A stretch of DNA of 64,000 nucleotides from JBIKWM01 sp044356305 (GTDB lineage Bacteria; Bacteroidota; Bacteroidia; UBA10329). The stretch covers positions 1 to 64,000 of the forward strand of contig JBIKWM010000008.1 in assembly GCA_044356305.1 (NCBI GenBank), written 5' to 3'. Under the pieces are notes generated by a model, which saw only the letters and a program-made list of their open reading frames with translations, had not been told where the DNA came from and searched no databases. Numbering within the stretch: position 1 is the stretch's first letter; each line of letters begins with the position of its first letter. The translations under genes and the position numbers were made by a program. Of this stretch, positions 25,534 to 34,505 are shown in pieces.

Positions 25534-26351
25534 AGGTGAGACGCATCCTGAACATATCAGGCATGATCCTAGCCTTCGGAGGGCTGCTGGCAGTGCTCGG
25601 CTTCAGCGCGCGCGAGACTGAGAAGGTGCGCTGCTCGGCCATTGAGATTCATGTGGACCACACCGATGGCAACTATTTTGTGGCCGATGACGATGTGCGC
25701 ACCATCATATTGGACCGTGGCGACAGCCTGATCGGCAGGCCTTTGCACAGCATTGACATAGACCGATACGAACAGGCCATTGAGCGGCACCCGCACATTC
25801 GCAGGGCCGAGGTGTCTTCCCGCCTCGATGGCACCATGGCCGTGCGTGTGCAGCAGCGCAGGCCCGTGCTACGTGTTTTCACCGCAATGGGCGAGAGTTT
25901 TTACATGGACGAGGAGGGCTGGCTCATGCCCACCAGCGACAACTACACCGCCCGTGTGCCAGTGGCCACCGGACATATACTGGACAGCTACGACCTGATC
26001 CAGAGCTACAATGTTGCGCGCCTCAACGACACCCTTGCTGCTGTGAGCCTGATGGACGACCTGTTCAAGCTGACCATGTACCTCCGTGCCGACCCTTTCT
26101 GGGCCGAACAGATAGATCAGGTAGAGGTGACGCCCCAGCACGACCTGGTTCTGACCCCGCTCGTGGGGCAGCACCACATCATCCTGGGCAGCGTTGAGCA
26201 AATGGAGGGCAAGTTCAACAAGCTGCGCGAGTTCTACACGCAGGGTCTGCCCCGCGTGGGTTGGGACAAGTACAGCACCATCAACCTGAAGTACAAGGAT
26301 CAAGTGATCTGCACCAAAAAACCAATTCTGAATGGACCGGCACAACAGTGA
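25530..26351 (+). CDS. ftsQ: cell division protein FtsQ
   Basis: A 273-residue bitopic protein. A short cytoplasmic N-terminus is followed by one membrane segment (ILNISGMILAFGGLLAVLG, about 6-24) and a POTRA domain (about 38-115, with IDIDRYEQAIERHPHIRRAE as its typical helix), then a beta domain that would contact FtsL and FtsB. FtsQ is weakly conserved, but topology, length and the place between murC and ftsA support the call. It overlaps murC by 4 bp and ftsA by 20 bp. Confidence 0.9.
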   Translation: MKVRRILNISGMILAFGGLLAVLGFSARETEKVRCSAIEIHVDHTDGNYFVADDDVRTIILDRGDSLIGRPLHSIDIDRYEQAIERHPHIRRAEVSSRLDGTMAVRVQQRRPVLRVFTAMGESFYMDEEGWLMPTSDNYTARVPVATGHILDSYDLIQSYNVARLNDTLAAVSLMDDLFKLTMYLRADPFWAEQIDQVEVTPQHDLVLTPLVGQHHIILGSVEQMEGKFNKLREFYTQGLPRVGWDKYSTINLKYKDQVICTKKPILNGPAQQ

Positions 26352-27699
26352 CATCGTGGTAGGCCTCGACATAGGCACCACCAAAGTGGCCTGCATAGTA
26401 GGGCGAAAGGACCAGTATGGCAAGATTGAGATACTGGGCGTTGGCCGCTCGGAGAGCCTCGGGGTGAGCCGGGGTGTGGTGGCCAACATCGACAAGACCG
26501 TTGAGGCCATCAAGGCAGCGGTGGCCGAGGCCGAACAGCGCACCGGCCTTACCATCAGCGATGTGTGCATCGGCATAGCAGGCCAGCACATCCGGTCGTT
26601 GCAGTACCGCGGGGTGCGCACCCGTACATCGCTCGATGACGAGATAAATCGCAGCGATGTGGATGCCCTCATTGAGGACATGCAACGCCTCGTCATGCTA
26701 CCGGGCGAGCAGATCATACACGTGCTGCCGCAGGACTTTTTCGTTGACAATGAATCGGGGATCAAGGACCCGATAGGCATGAGCGGCATTCGGCTCGAGG
26801 CCAACTTCCACATCATTGCAGGGCAGGTGGCCGCCATCAAGAACATTTTCCGCTGCGCGATGAAGGCCAACCTGAATGTGCAGGGCGTGGTGCTCGAGCC
26901 ATTGGCCAGTGCCGACTCCGTTCTTGCCGAAGATGAGAAGGAGGCCGGTGTGGCCCTGGTCGATATCGGTGGCGGCACCACCGATGTGGCCATCTTCCAC
27001 GATGGCATCATCCGCCACACGGCCGTTATCCCGTTGGGCGGCAACATCATCACCGAAGACATCAAAGAAGGCTGCAACATCATACGCCACCAGGCCGAGG
27101 TGCTCAAGGTCAAGTTCGGATCGGCCCTGGCCAGCGAGATGAAGGACAACGAGATTGTAAGCATTCCTGGTCTTCGCGGACGCGAGCCCAAAGAGATAAG
27201 CATGAAGAACCTGGCCTCCATCATCCAGGCCCGCATGGAGGAGATCATTGAGCAGGTCTATTTTGAGATACGCAACTCGGGCTACGAGAAAAAGCTGGGG
27301 GCCGACATTGTGGTGACAGGCGGTGGTGCCAACCTGAAACACCTTAAGAATCTGGTGGAGTATGTCACCGGCATGGGTGTCAGGATAGGCTACCCCAGCG
27401 AGCACCTGAGCAGCGCCAACCGCGATGACATGAACTCGCCCATCTATGCCACAGGCGTAGGCCTGGTTATGAAGGGCTTTGAAATGATCGATGCCCGCAC
27501 CCCCCGGCCCAATCGGCAGCCAGAGGTTCGGTCGTCCGAACCGGAACCGGTGGCAGAAACCGCCCCTGCACCCGAACCTATCCCCGCGCCAGAACCTACC
27601 CAATTGGACATGAAGGATCTCGACCGGAAAGGACAGGCTGACTTCTGGCAGCGCATCCGCAAGGCACTGGACCAATGGATGAACGAGGGAATTGATTGA
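26332..27699 (+). CDS. ftsA: cell division protein FtsA
   Basis: A 455-residue actin-like ATPase tethering FtsZ to the membrane. IVVGLDIGTTKVACIVGRK is phosphate-1, LVDIGGGTTDVAIF (about 205-218) phosphate-2 and IVVTGGGANLKHL the adenosine motif. VCIGIAGQHIRS belongs to the 1C region. The last 75 residues are a proline-rich spacer (EPEPVAETAPAPEPIPAPEP) followed by QADFWQRIRKALDQWM, an amphipathic helix fit for membrane attachment. The linker is longer than in E. coli FtsA. Confidence 0.95.
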   Translation: MDRHNSDIVVGLDIGTTKVACIVGRKDQYGKIEILGVGRSESLGVSRGVVANIDKTVEAIKAAVAEAEQRTGLTISDVCIGIAGQHIRSLQYRGVRTRTSLDDEINRSDVDALIEDMQRLVMLPGEQIIHVLPQDFFVDNESGIKDPIGMSGIRLEANFHIIAGQVAAIKNIFRCAMKANLNVQGVVLEPLASADSVLAEDEKEAGVALVDIGGGTTDVAIFHDGIIRHTAVIPLGGNIITEDIKEGCNIIRHQAEVLKVKFGSALASEMKDNEIVSIPGLRGREPKEISMKNLASIIQARMEEIIEQVYFEIRNSGYEKKLGADIVVTGGGANLKHLKNLVEYVTGMGVRIGYPSEHLSSANRDDMNSPIYATGVGLVMKGFEMIDARTPRPNRQPEVRSSEPEPVAETAPAPEPIPAPEPTQLDMKDLDRKGQADFWQRIRKALDQWMNEGID

Positions 27700-27730
27700 A
27701 ATGGGAATCGGCAATGGTCGGACCTGTGGC

Positions 27731-27768
27731 AATGAACATCAGTTCCCCAGAACTGACTTCCGTTCATT
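27731..27768. promoter_or_regulatory. two-helix stem-loop between ftsA and ftsZ
   Basis: aatgaac (27731-27737) pairs with gttcatt (27762-27768), enclosing tcagttc (27739-27745) paired with gaactga (27750-27756) around a ccca loop. It is a 7+7 bp hairpin with a small asymmetric internal loop and no T tract, about 110 bp ahead of ftsZ. It could be an attenuator, an mRNA-processing site or a protein-binding site; the sequence does not say which. Confidence 0.5.
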
Positions 27769-27877
27769 TCAATTATTTGACAGAGTGATCGGAAAACATC
27801 GTCTGAACCCTCCAGAACCCTTGTCACGACTCACTTTCAGCCATCATTGATTTCAACATTCACCCTTTGATAAACTG

Positions 27878-29710
27878 ATGCATGTGGCCATCGCACAACC
27901 CTTGCCACAACTGAACATTGACCCATTAAATCAAGAAGAGATGGTTAAGCAGATGATGAACTTCAACATGCCCGAAGACATGGATTCATCGATCATCAAA
28001 GTGATCGGTGTGGGTGGGGGCGGGTCCAACGCGGTGAACCATATGTTCCGCAGGGGTATCCGCGGGGTGGATTTCGTAGTCTGCAACACCGACAAGCAGG
28101 CGCTGGACATGAGTCCGGTGCCCACCAAGATCGCGTTGGGCCAGAGCCTCACCGAGGGTCGTGGTGCCGGTGCCCAGGCCGCTGTTGGCCGCAATGCAGC
28201 GTTGGAGAACCTGGAGGACATCAAGGCATTTCTCTCGGACAATACCAAGATGGTGTTCATCACGGCTGGCATGGGTGGTGGCACGGGTACCGGTGCAGCC
28301 CCTGTAATAGCTCAGGTGGCCAAGGAAATGGGCATCCTCACGGTGGCTATCGTCACAGTGCCGTTCAACTTCGAGGGCAAGCGCAGGCGTGTGCAGGCCG
28401 ACAGCGGATTGGAAGAACTCCGCAACAACGTTGACACCATGCTGGTGATCTGCAACGACAAGCTGCGCGAGGTGTATGGCAACCTGAAGCTGAGCGAGGC
28501 ATTCGGGCAGGCCGATGATATACTGACCACTGCTGCCAAGGGCATTGCTGAGATCATCACTGTCGAGGGCTACATAAACGTGGATTTTGAGGACGTCCGC
28601 ACCGTTATGACCAACAGTGGTGTGGCCATCATGGGATCGGCCATTGCCAGCGGTCAGGACCGCGCCCTCAACGCTGTGCGCAGCGCCCTTGCATCGCCCC
28701 TGCTCAACGACAACAATATATTCGGTGCGTCCAACATCCTGCTCTACATCAGCTCGGGCAATGCCGAGATTGAGATGGACGAGGTGACCGAGATAACCGA
28801 TTTCATTCAGAACGAAGCTGGTCAGGAGGCCGACATCATCTGGGGTAACGGTTATGACGAGAATCTGGGCGAGAACATCATGGTGACCATCATCGCCACC
28901 GGATTCAACGGACGCAAGCCCGTTGTAGAGCCTGTGGCCCAACAGAGGCTTGTGGTACACGACCTGTACGGTGGCACCAAGGCCGCTGAGGTGCGCACCG
29001 AGACGGTGGCTGTGGCACCGGCCCCTGCACCGGCCCCAGTGCCTGCCCCAGCGCCAGTACTGATGCACACCCCCGAACCAGTGGTCAAAGTGGAGGAGCC
29101 GGTAAGCAACCTCTTTAACACCTCCAGCTGGGAACCCAAGAGCACCCCGCTCACCTCAGTGCCCGAAGCCAAGGACGACCTGCGCCTGAGCGACCTGCGC
29201 GAAGAGGTGCTAAACGACATCGCAGCCGCCAACGAACAGCCAACCGAGGTGGAACTGAGCATCAGCACCCCTGAAACTCTGGAGGAGAAAGTGGTGTTCA
29301 GCCTGTACGAGGAAGAGGTGGAAGAGGAACTGAGCACCGCACAGGAGCCCGTGGCCGAAGAGACAACAGCACCGGTGGCAGTGGCCCAAGAGACCGTTCT
29401 CGGCCCGGTGATGGTGCGTCTCGAGACCATCCGCACCGACACGGAACTCGAAGAGCAGCAACGCATGCAACAGGAGCGCATGGAGCGCCTCAAAGGCATG
29501 AATCAGCGCTTCCGCAACCCGGCCAATCTGCAGGAACTGGAAAGCGTCCCGGCATTCAAGCGCAGGAATGTGGCCCTCAACGATGTTCCCCACAGCAGCG
29601 AGAGCAGCGTATCGCGCTACTCTATTGGCGAAGGCGAGGACGATGGCTCAGGTCAGAAGCGGAGCGAGATCCGCGGCAACAACTCATTCCTCCACGACAA
29701 CGTGGACTGA
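27878..29710 (+). CDS. ftsZ: cell division protein FtsZ with long C-terminal linker
   Basis: A 610-residue tubulin homolog forming the division ring. The GTPase domain covers about residues 40-350, with VIGVGGGGSNAVNHM, NTDKQAL and the tubulin signature GMGGGTGTGAAPVIA (about 130-144). The following region of about 240 residues is a low-complexity linker rich in Pro, Ala, Val and Glu, much longer than the roughly 50-60 residues of the E. coli linker. The tail ends NNSFLHDNVD, the conserved C-terminal peptide of Bacteroidota FtsZ that binds FtsA. An alternative start exists at 27941 (MVKQMMNF). Confidence 0.97.
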   Translation: MHVAIAQPLPQLNIDPLNQEEMVKQMMNFNMPEDMDSSIIKVIGVGGGGSNAVNHMFRRGIRGVDFVVCNTDKQALDMSPVPTKIALGQSLTEGRGAGAQAAVGRNAALENLEDIKAFLSDNTKMVFITAGMGGGTGTGAAPVIAQVAKEMGILTVAIVTVPFNFEGKRRRVQADSGLEELRNNVDTMLVICNDKLREVYGNLKLSEAFGQADDILTTAAKGIAEIITVEGYINVDFEDVRTVMTNSGVAIMGSAIASGQDRALNAVRSALASPLLNDNNIFGASNILLYISSGNAEIEMDEVTEITDFIQNEAGQEADIIWGNGYDENLGENIMVTIIATGFNGRKPVVEPVAQQRLVVHDLYGGTKAAEVRTETVAVAPAPAPAPVPAPAPVLMHTPEPVVKVEEPVSNLFNTSSWEPKSTPLTSVPEAKDDLRLSDLREEVLNDIAAANEQPTEVELSISTPETLEEKVVFSLYEEEVEEELSTAQEPVAEETTAPVAVAQETVLGPVMVRLETIRTDTELEEQQRMQQERMERLKGMNQRFRNPANLQELESVPAFKRRNVALNDVPHSSESSVSRYSIGEGEDDGSGQKRSEIRGNNSFLHDNVD

Positions 29711-29743
29711 GTCATCCTGTTAATCTTTATTGGAACTGAACTG

Positions 29744-29761
29744 CCGCCCCGAGAGGGGCGG
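29744..29761 (+). terminator. hairpin after ftsZ, probable terminator
   Basis: ccgcccc (29744-29750) and ggggcgg (29755-29761) form a perfect 7-bp stem around gaga, 33 bp after the ftsZ stop. The following bases tggtgtttg are only moderately T-rich, so termination strength is uncertain. Confidence 0.6.
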
Positions 29762-29854
29762 TGGTGTTTGGGCGAGGACCTGTCAAGGCAACTCCGTGGT
29801 TACATTTCACTATCTTGAACTGAGCAAAGTCCTCCCCGCCCCAAGTGCAGGGCG

Positions 29855-29862
29855 TACCTTCG
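29855..29862 (+). promoter_or_regulatory. putative -7 promoter box of the korAB operon
   Basis: TACCTTCG, a C-variant of the TAnnTTTG consensus, lies 25 bp upstream of the ATG of korA. The same variant precedes the phosphoesterase gene at 34479. Confidence 0.5.
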
Positions 29863-29887
29863 CGGCCCTAAAATCAGGCTAAGAGGC

Positions 29888-31735
29888 ATGTCTGCCACAT
29901 TGACCAAGGCTCAGGAGGTCACCATCCTTTTCGCTGGCGACAGCGGAGACGGCATCCAGCTCACAGGTAACCAGTTCACCACCACCAACGCGCTCTTCGG
30001 CAACGATGTGAGCACGTTCCCAAATTTTCCGGCCGAGATACGCGCCCCACAGGGCACCTTGGCCGGGGTCTCAGGTTTTCAGGTGCATTTCGGCAGCATC
30101 GAGATATTCACTCCGGGCGACCTGTGCGACACCCTTGTGGTGATGAACGCGGCCGCACTGAAGGCCAATCTGGGCAAACTGAAAAAGGGTGGGACCATCA
30201 TAGCCAACAGCGATGGTTTCGACCCTAAGAACATGCGCCTGGCCAAGTACCCTGACGAGGCCGCCCCGCTCACCGATGGCACGCTCTCGGGTTATCGGCT
30301 CATCAGTGTGGATGTGACCCGCCTCACCCGCGAATGCCTCAAGGACAGCGGATTCGGCACCCGCGAGACCGACCGTACACGAAACATGTTTGTGCTCGGT
30401 CTCATTCTGTGGATGTATGACCGCGACCTGAGCGCCACGCTCAAGTTCATTGCCGACAAGTTTGCCAAGTTGCCCGCTGTGGCCGAGGCCAATGTGAAGG
30501 TGCTCAATGCGGGCTATGCCTATGGCGAGACCATTGAGGCCAATGCCACCCGCGTAAGTGTGGCCCGTGCCAACATGCCTGCGGGCGAGTACCGAAGCAT
30601 CATGGGCAATCAGGCCACCGCTCTGGGTCTTGTCGCGGCTGCGCAGATGAGCGGGCTGCCGGTGTTCTATGGCAGCTACCCCATCACACCCGCTTCAGAC
30701 ATCCTGCACGATCTTTCGAAATACAAGAATCACGGTGTCACCACCTATCAGGCCGAGGATGAGATCGCGGCCATCGGGGCGGCCATCGGGGCGAGTTTCG
30801 GAGGCCATCTGGGTGTCACGGCCTCATCGGGGCCCGGTATAGCGCTCAAGGGCGAGGCCATTGGTCTGGCACTGATGCTCGAGATGCCATTGGTGATCGT
30901 GAATGTGCAGCGGGGCGGTCCGAGCACCGGTCTGCCTACAAAGACCGAACAGGCCGACCTTTTTCAGGCCATGTTCGGGCGCAATGGCGAGGCGCCTGTG
31001 GCCGTGGTGGCCGCCAGCACCCCTTCCGACTGTTTCCACATGGCACTCGAGGCCTGCCGCATTGCGGTAGAGCACATGATGCCGGTGTTCTTCCTCAGCG
31101 ATGGTTACATAGCCAATAGTGCCGAACCGTGGCGTTTCCCGAAGGCCGCGGACCTGCCTGCCATCAATCCTCGGTTTGCCACGGCCGATGACCTCGAGGA
31201 CGGCCGTTACATGCCCTACAGGCGCAATGCTGACCTGGCCCGCAAATGGGCCGTGCCGGGCACCGCTGGCCTCGAGCACCGCATCGGGGGCATTGAGAAA
31301 GAGGACATCACCGGCAATATCAGCTACGACCCCGCCAACCATCAGCACATGGTGAACACCCGTGCGGCCCGGGTGGAGAAGGTGGCCGACCACATTGCCC
31401 GCCAGACCACCGAGGAGGGTCCCGAATCGGGTGACCTGCTCATTCTCGGTTGGGGCAGCACTTTCGGGGCCATCAAGGCCGCTGTGCGCGAGTTGCGTGC
31501 CGAGGGGCACAGCGTCAGCCACGCCCATCTGCGCTACATCAATCCGATGCCTAAGAATCTTGGTGAACTGTTGCACGGATTCAAGCATGTGCTGGTGCCC
31601 GAGATGAACACCGGCCAATTGAGCTTCATCATCCGTGGCAAATACCTGATTCCCGCCATAGGGCTCAACAAGGTGATGGGGATCCCTTTCACCAAGGATG
31701 AGATCAAGCAAAAAGCCGCTGAGATACTCGGTTGA
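29888..31735 (+). CDS. korA: 2-oxoacid:acceptor oxidoreductase, alpha subunit (KorA type, gamma-alpha fusion)
   Basis: A 615-residue subunit of a ferredoxin-dependent 2-oxoglutarate-type oxidoreductase. The first 190 residues form the gamma domain, beginning EVTILFAGDSGDGIQLTGNQ. The alpha part starts near residue 238 with GNQATALGLVAAAQMSGLPV, followed by YGSYPITPASDILHDL, which holds the YPITPSS-like substrate motif. A C-terminal domain (LLILGWGSTFGAIKAAV) corresponds to transketolase C-terminal-like folding. It interconverts 2-oxoglutarate plus CoA with succinyl-CoA using low-potential electrons, in the cytoplasm. It is paired with the beta subunit gene 45 bp downstream. Confidence 0.92.
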   Translation: MSATLTKAQEVTILFAGDSGDGIQLTGNQFTTTNALFGNDVSTFPNFPAEIRAPQGTLAGVSGFQVHFGSIEIFTPGDLCDTLVVMNAAALKANLGKLKKGGTIIANSDGFDPKNMRLAKYPDEAAPLTDGTLSGYRLISVDVTRLTRECLKDSGFGTRETDRTRNMFVLGLILWMYDRDLSATLKFIADKFAKLPAVAEANVKVLNAGYAYGETIEANATRVSVARANMPAGEYRSIMGNQATALGLVAAAQMSGLPVFYGSYPITPASDILHDLSKYKNHGVTTYQAEDEIAAIGAAIGASFGGHLGVTASSGPGIALKGEAIGLALMLEMPLVIVNVQRGGPSTGLPTKTEQADLFQAMFGRNGEAPVAVVAASTPSDCFHMALEACRIAVEHMMPVFFLSDGYIANSAEPWRFPKAADLPAINPRFATADDLEDGRYMPYRRNADLARKWAVPGTAGLEHRIGGIEKEDITGNISYDPANHQHMVNTRAARVEKVADHIARQTTEEGPESGDLLILGWGSTFGAIKAAVRELRAEGHSVSHAHLRYINPMPKNLGELLHGFKHVLVPEMNTGQLSFIIRGKYLIPAIGLNKVMGIPFTKDEIKQKAAEILG

Positions 31736-31780
31736 ACATCCCGACCCCCTGATCAATACGTTTTCTGCCAATTGACCGAA

Positions 31781-32812
31781 ATGACTGAGACACTCGACCG
31801 CCCCGCATTCACACCCAAGGATCTCGAAACAGATCAGGAGGTGCGCTGGTGCCCCGGCTGTGGCGACTATTCCATCCTCAAGCAGGTGCAGCGTGTGATA
31901 CCTGAGCTCGGGCTCAGGCGCGAGGACATTGTATTTATCTCCGGCATCGGTTGTTCAAGCCGGTTCCCTTACTACATGGAGACCTTTGGTATGCACAGCA
32001 TACATGGCCGGGCCACCACCATTGCCAGCGGCCTCAAGGCCAGCCGTCCCGAACTCAGCGTTTGGATAGTGACGGGCGATGGCGATGCACTGTCCATTGG
32101 CGGCAATCATTTCATCCATCTGCTCAGGCGGAACTTTGATGTGAATGTGCTGCTGTTCAACAACCAGATTTACGGGCTCACCAAGGGCCAGTACTCGCCC
32201 ACCTCAGAACAGGGCAAGCTTACGAAGAGCACCCCGATGGGCAGTCTGGACCATCCGTTCAACCCGTTGGCGCTGTGCCTCGGGGCCGACTCCACCTTCA
32301 TTGCCCGCACCATGGACCGCGACCCCAAGCACATGCAGGATGTGCTGAAGGCCGCACACATGCACAAGGGCACATCGCTGGTCGAGATATACCAGAACTG
32401 TAATGTCTTTAATGATGGGGCCTTCGAGACCTTCACAGACAAGGCTACCAAAAAGGTGCACGGACTGTATATGGAGGCCGGCCGACCGCTTGTGTTCGGT
32501 GAGGGCGACAGCATGGGCATCCGCCTCGATGGGTTCAGGCCTCAGATTGTTAACCTGAGCGAAGGCCACAGTCCGGACGACCTGTGGATACACGACCCCA
32601 CCGACCGGACCAAGGCGGGGATTCTGACGCGCCTTTTCGATGATCCTGCCAACGTGGGGGCCATGCCACGGCCGTTCGGGGTGTTCTATCAGGAAAGCCG
32701 CCCCACCTACGAGGATCAGCTCAAAGCGCAGATCAACGACAGCCTCTCCCGCTCAGGCAAGGGCGATCTGAATAAGCTGCTGAGGGGCCGCGAGACCTGG
32801 GTGATTGACTGA
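31781..32812 (+). CDS. korB: 2-oxoacid:acceptor oxidoreductase, beta subunit (KorB type)
   Basis: A 343-residue thiamine-diphosphate-binding subunit. WCPGCGDYSILKQVQ (near residue 25) gives the CxxC ligands, and VTGDGDALSIGGNHFIHLLRRN followed by NNQIYGLTKGQYSPTS is the ThDP/Mg motif (quoted in parts). An in-frame TTG at 31772 would add three residues; the ATG at 31781 is preferred. With korA it completes the catalytic core. No separate delta ferredoxin subunit gene is in the window, so the electron acceptor cannot be named. Confidence 0.93.
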   Translation: MTETLDRPAFTPKDLETDQEVRWCPGCGDYSILKQVQRVIPELGLRREDIVFISGIGCSSRFPYYMETFGMHSIHGRATTIASGLKASRPELSVWIVTGDGDALSIGGNHFIHLLRRNFDVNVLLFNNQIYGLTKGQYSPTSEQGKLTKSTPMGSLDHPFNPLALCLGADSTFIARTMDRDPKHMQDVLKAAHMHKGTSLVEIYQNCNVFNDGAFETFTDKATKKVHGLYMEAGRPLVFGEGDSMGIRLDGFRPQIVNLSEGHSPDDLWIHDPTDRTKAGILTRLFDDPANVGAMPRPFGVFYQESRPTYEDQLKAQINDSLSRSGKGDLNKLLRGRETWVID

Positions 32813-32823
32813 ACCGGGCGTGC

Positions 32824-33225
32824 CTATTCAGGCAAAAGCTCGTAGCGGTTCAGGTCGCTGCCTGTCTGCTCGGTCAATATGAGGCTGTTGTCCTCGATCT
32901 TTTCGAAATCGTAATAGCGCGTCTCACTCCCGTCCTGTAGTTGGAGGCCGTCATAGCTGTTGTAAAAGCTCCAGCTACCGGTCTTGGTCGTGCTCAGAGC
33001 CCCTAGGGCCAGATAAGTCTCCGTGAATTCACCGCTACGCGTAAAACTGATTCGGTAGTTGGTAAAGGCGGCATTGTGCACAGCCGTTACATCATTCCCG
33101 TTCAGGAATACCTTATCCATGCGCCAGGTCTTGGCAAGGTTGTCGCGCTTCTCAGTCTCCTCGTTCTTGCACGCGGGTGCTGTGAGACAGACGGTGGCTA
33201 TCAGGCCGATCAGTAGGTTTCTCAT
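32824..33225 (-). CDS. small lipoprotein, lipocalin-like
   Basis: A 133-residue protein with a lipoprotein signal (LLIGLIATVCLTAPAC, Cys at about 19). The mature part begins with charged residues, then LAKTWRMDKVFLNGNDV and FTRSGEFTETYLALG, followed by a beta-rich region ending YDFEKIEDNSLILTE. This is the layout of lipocalin-like outer-membrane lipoproteins common in Bacteroidota. It probably forms an operon with the MazG-like gene 15 bp upstream. Function unknown. Confidence 0.75.
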   Translation of the reverse strand: MRNLLIGLIATVCLTAPACKNEETEKRDNLAKTWRMDKVFLNGNDVTAVHNAAFTNYRISFTRSGEFTETYLALGALSTTKTGSWSFYNSYDGLQLQDGSETRYYDFEKIEDNSLILTEQTGSDLNRYELLPE

Positions 33226-33240
33226 GTGTCCTTTTATTGG

Positions 33241-33657
33241 TCAGATCTCAATTCCGTTGTTAATCAGTACCCCCTTTATATCGGGCCTGAAGTACAACTC
33301 GCTCTTCAGCACCTTACCATCCTCGCGGTAAATGGGCCGGCCATCGGCATCGAGCTTGCTCATGTTGCTGCGGTGAATCTCATCGAACACCGCTGCCATG
33401 TGGTCCTGGAGGCCGTGGCGGCACATGGTTCCGTACAGGATGTACATCATGTCGCCAAGGGCATCGGCTATCTCTATCAGGTCGCCTTTGCGGCAGGCCT
33501 CGAGATACTCCTCGTTCTCCTCGCGCATCAGGTTGTAGCGCAGCAGGTGCTCGCGCTCGCTGCCGAGGTCGGCCTGTGGCGCTGTGTTGTTGGCAATGCC
33601 GAACGCGTCATGAAAGGCGTGTACAGCCATTATTCGGGCTCGCAGGGTATCGGTCAT
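33241..33657 (-). CDS. MazG-like / phosphoribosyl-ATP pyrophosphohydrolase-like protein
   Basis: A 138-residue all-alpha NTP pyrophosphohydrolase-type protein. LMREENEEYLEACRKGDLIE followed by IADALGDMMYILYGT shows the EExxE and ExxD-like metal-binding pattern of the MazG superfamily. The C-terminal half, with HRSNMSKLDADGRPIYREDG, is typical of the branch often annotated as phosphoribosyl-ATP diphosphatase-like. The frame is open to 33759, but the ATG at 33657 lies 2 bp after the upstream gene and starts the conserved domain. It may clean up non-canonical nucleotides; substrate not known. Confidence 0.85.
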   Translation of the reverse strand: MTDTLRARIMAVHAFHDAFGIANNTAPQADLGSEREHLLRYNLMREENEEYLEACRKGDLIEIADALGDMMYILYGTMCRHGLQDHMAAVFDEIHRSNMSKLDADGRPIYREDGKVLKSELYFRPDIKGVLINNGIEI

Positions 33658-33659
33658 GG

Positions 33660-34418
33660 TCAGTAGTAGAGAAAGTCTGATGCGGTATCGGGGCCGGTCT
33701 GTTCGGTGAGCCTGCGCACAAGGCGGCCATCGGTGGTGTACGAATAGCTGATGGCCCACATCGTATCGCCAAGGGCCGAGAATCGTGTGGCCTGTTCGGT
33801 GCGGCCACCGGGGCCAAGGGTAAGCAGCGTGTGCCCGTCCGAAGTGTGATCGGCCAGACGGTGCTCAATGCGCGTCTGCCCGGTGCCGTAATACTCGTAT
33901 TGGCTGTAGCGCAGGGTAGTGCCTGCCGTGTCGCGGTCTACGAGGCGATAGAGCGGGCCCATTCCGTCATCGTAATAGACATAGGCGCGCGACCCTTTGC
34001 CCGATACCGTCTCCAGCACCCTGCGCCCCAAGGCGTAGTCTATGGTCACTGAACTGTCGAGCGCGGTGCCGCTGTAATGCATCACCGAGCGCAGGCTGTC
34101 AGTGGTGTCGTAGGCGAACACTGCCCGTTTCACACCATCCTCGGCATCCTGGGTTATGCTCAGCAGCCGGCCCGACTGGTACACTTCGGTGGTGGTTCTG
34201 GTCACATCGCCCGCTACGGTGCGGTACAGTCTCTCCACGGTGTTCGATGTGGGATAGCTCACCTCCACCTGCCCGATGGGCTCATCTCCCACACTGATCA
34301 CCTCGCGGCACAGGCGGCCCCTGAGGTCGGCATCACCTGTACAGGGCATGTGTTCGTCAACACTTTGGCACGCCCCCAGAACGAACAGTACAGACAAGGC
34401 AAATAGGCTGCGCGACAT
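33660..34418 (-). CDS. hypothetical lipoprotein with YD-type repeats
   Basis: A 252-residue predicted lipoprotein (MSRSLFALSVLFVLGACQS, lipobox LGAC). The mature protein has several beta repeats of the YD/RHS kind, such as VEVSYPTSNTVERLY, VFAYDTTDSLRSVMHY and YSQYEYYGTGQTRIEH. The start at 34418 is preferred to 34499 because a TAATTTCG box sits 7 bp upstream and because it gives a proper signal peptide. It heads a three-gene minus-strand operon. No enzymatic motif is visible; a surface role is likely. Confidence 0.75.
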   Translation of the reverse strand: MSRSLFALSVLFVLGACQSVDEHMPCTGDADLRGRLCREVISVGDEPIGQVEVSYPTSNTVERLYRTVAGDVTRTTTEVYQSGRLLSITQDAEDGVKRAVFAYDTTDSLRSVMHYSGTALDSSVTIDYALGRRVLETVSGKGSRAYVYYDDGMGPLYRLVDRDTAGTTLRYSQYEYYGTGQTRIEHRLADHTSDGHTLLTLGPGGRTEQATRFSALGDTMWAISYSYTTDGRLVRRLTEQTGPDTASDFLYY

Positions 34419-34424
34419 GGCCCA

Positions 34425-34432
34425 CGAAATTA
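34425..34432 (-). promoter_or_regulatory. putative -7 promoter box of the lipoprotein operon
   Basis: TAATTTCG on the minus strand, 7 bp ahead of the chosen ATG, faces the divergent phosphoesterase promoter at 34479. Confidence 0.45.
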
Positions 34433-34478
34433 ACCATAGGCTAACCGTCATCGTCCACCTGTCCCTTAACCTGCGATC

Positions 34479-34486
34479 TACCTTCG
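34479..34486 (+). promoter_or_regulatory. putative -7 promoter box of the phosphoesterase gene
   Basis: TACCTTCG, the same variant as ahead of korA, lies 19 bp upstream of the GTG start. Confidence 0.5.
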
Positions 34487-34505
34487 TGGGGCAATTCATC
34501 GACCA

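Noticed and set aside
25869..27248. 459-residue minus-strand ORF opposite ftsQ and ftsA
   Set aside because: Antisense shadow rich in Ser, Met and Arg with no domain; ftsQ and ftsA are unambiguous.
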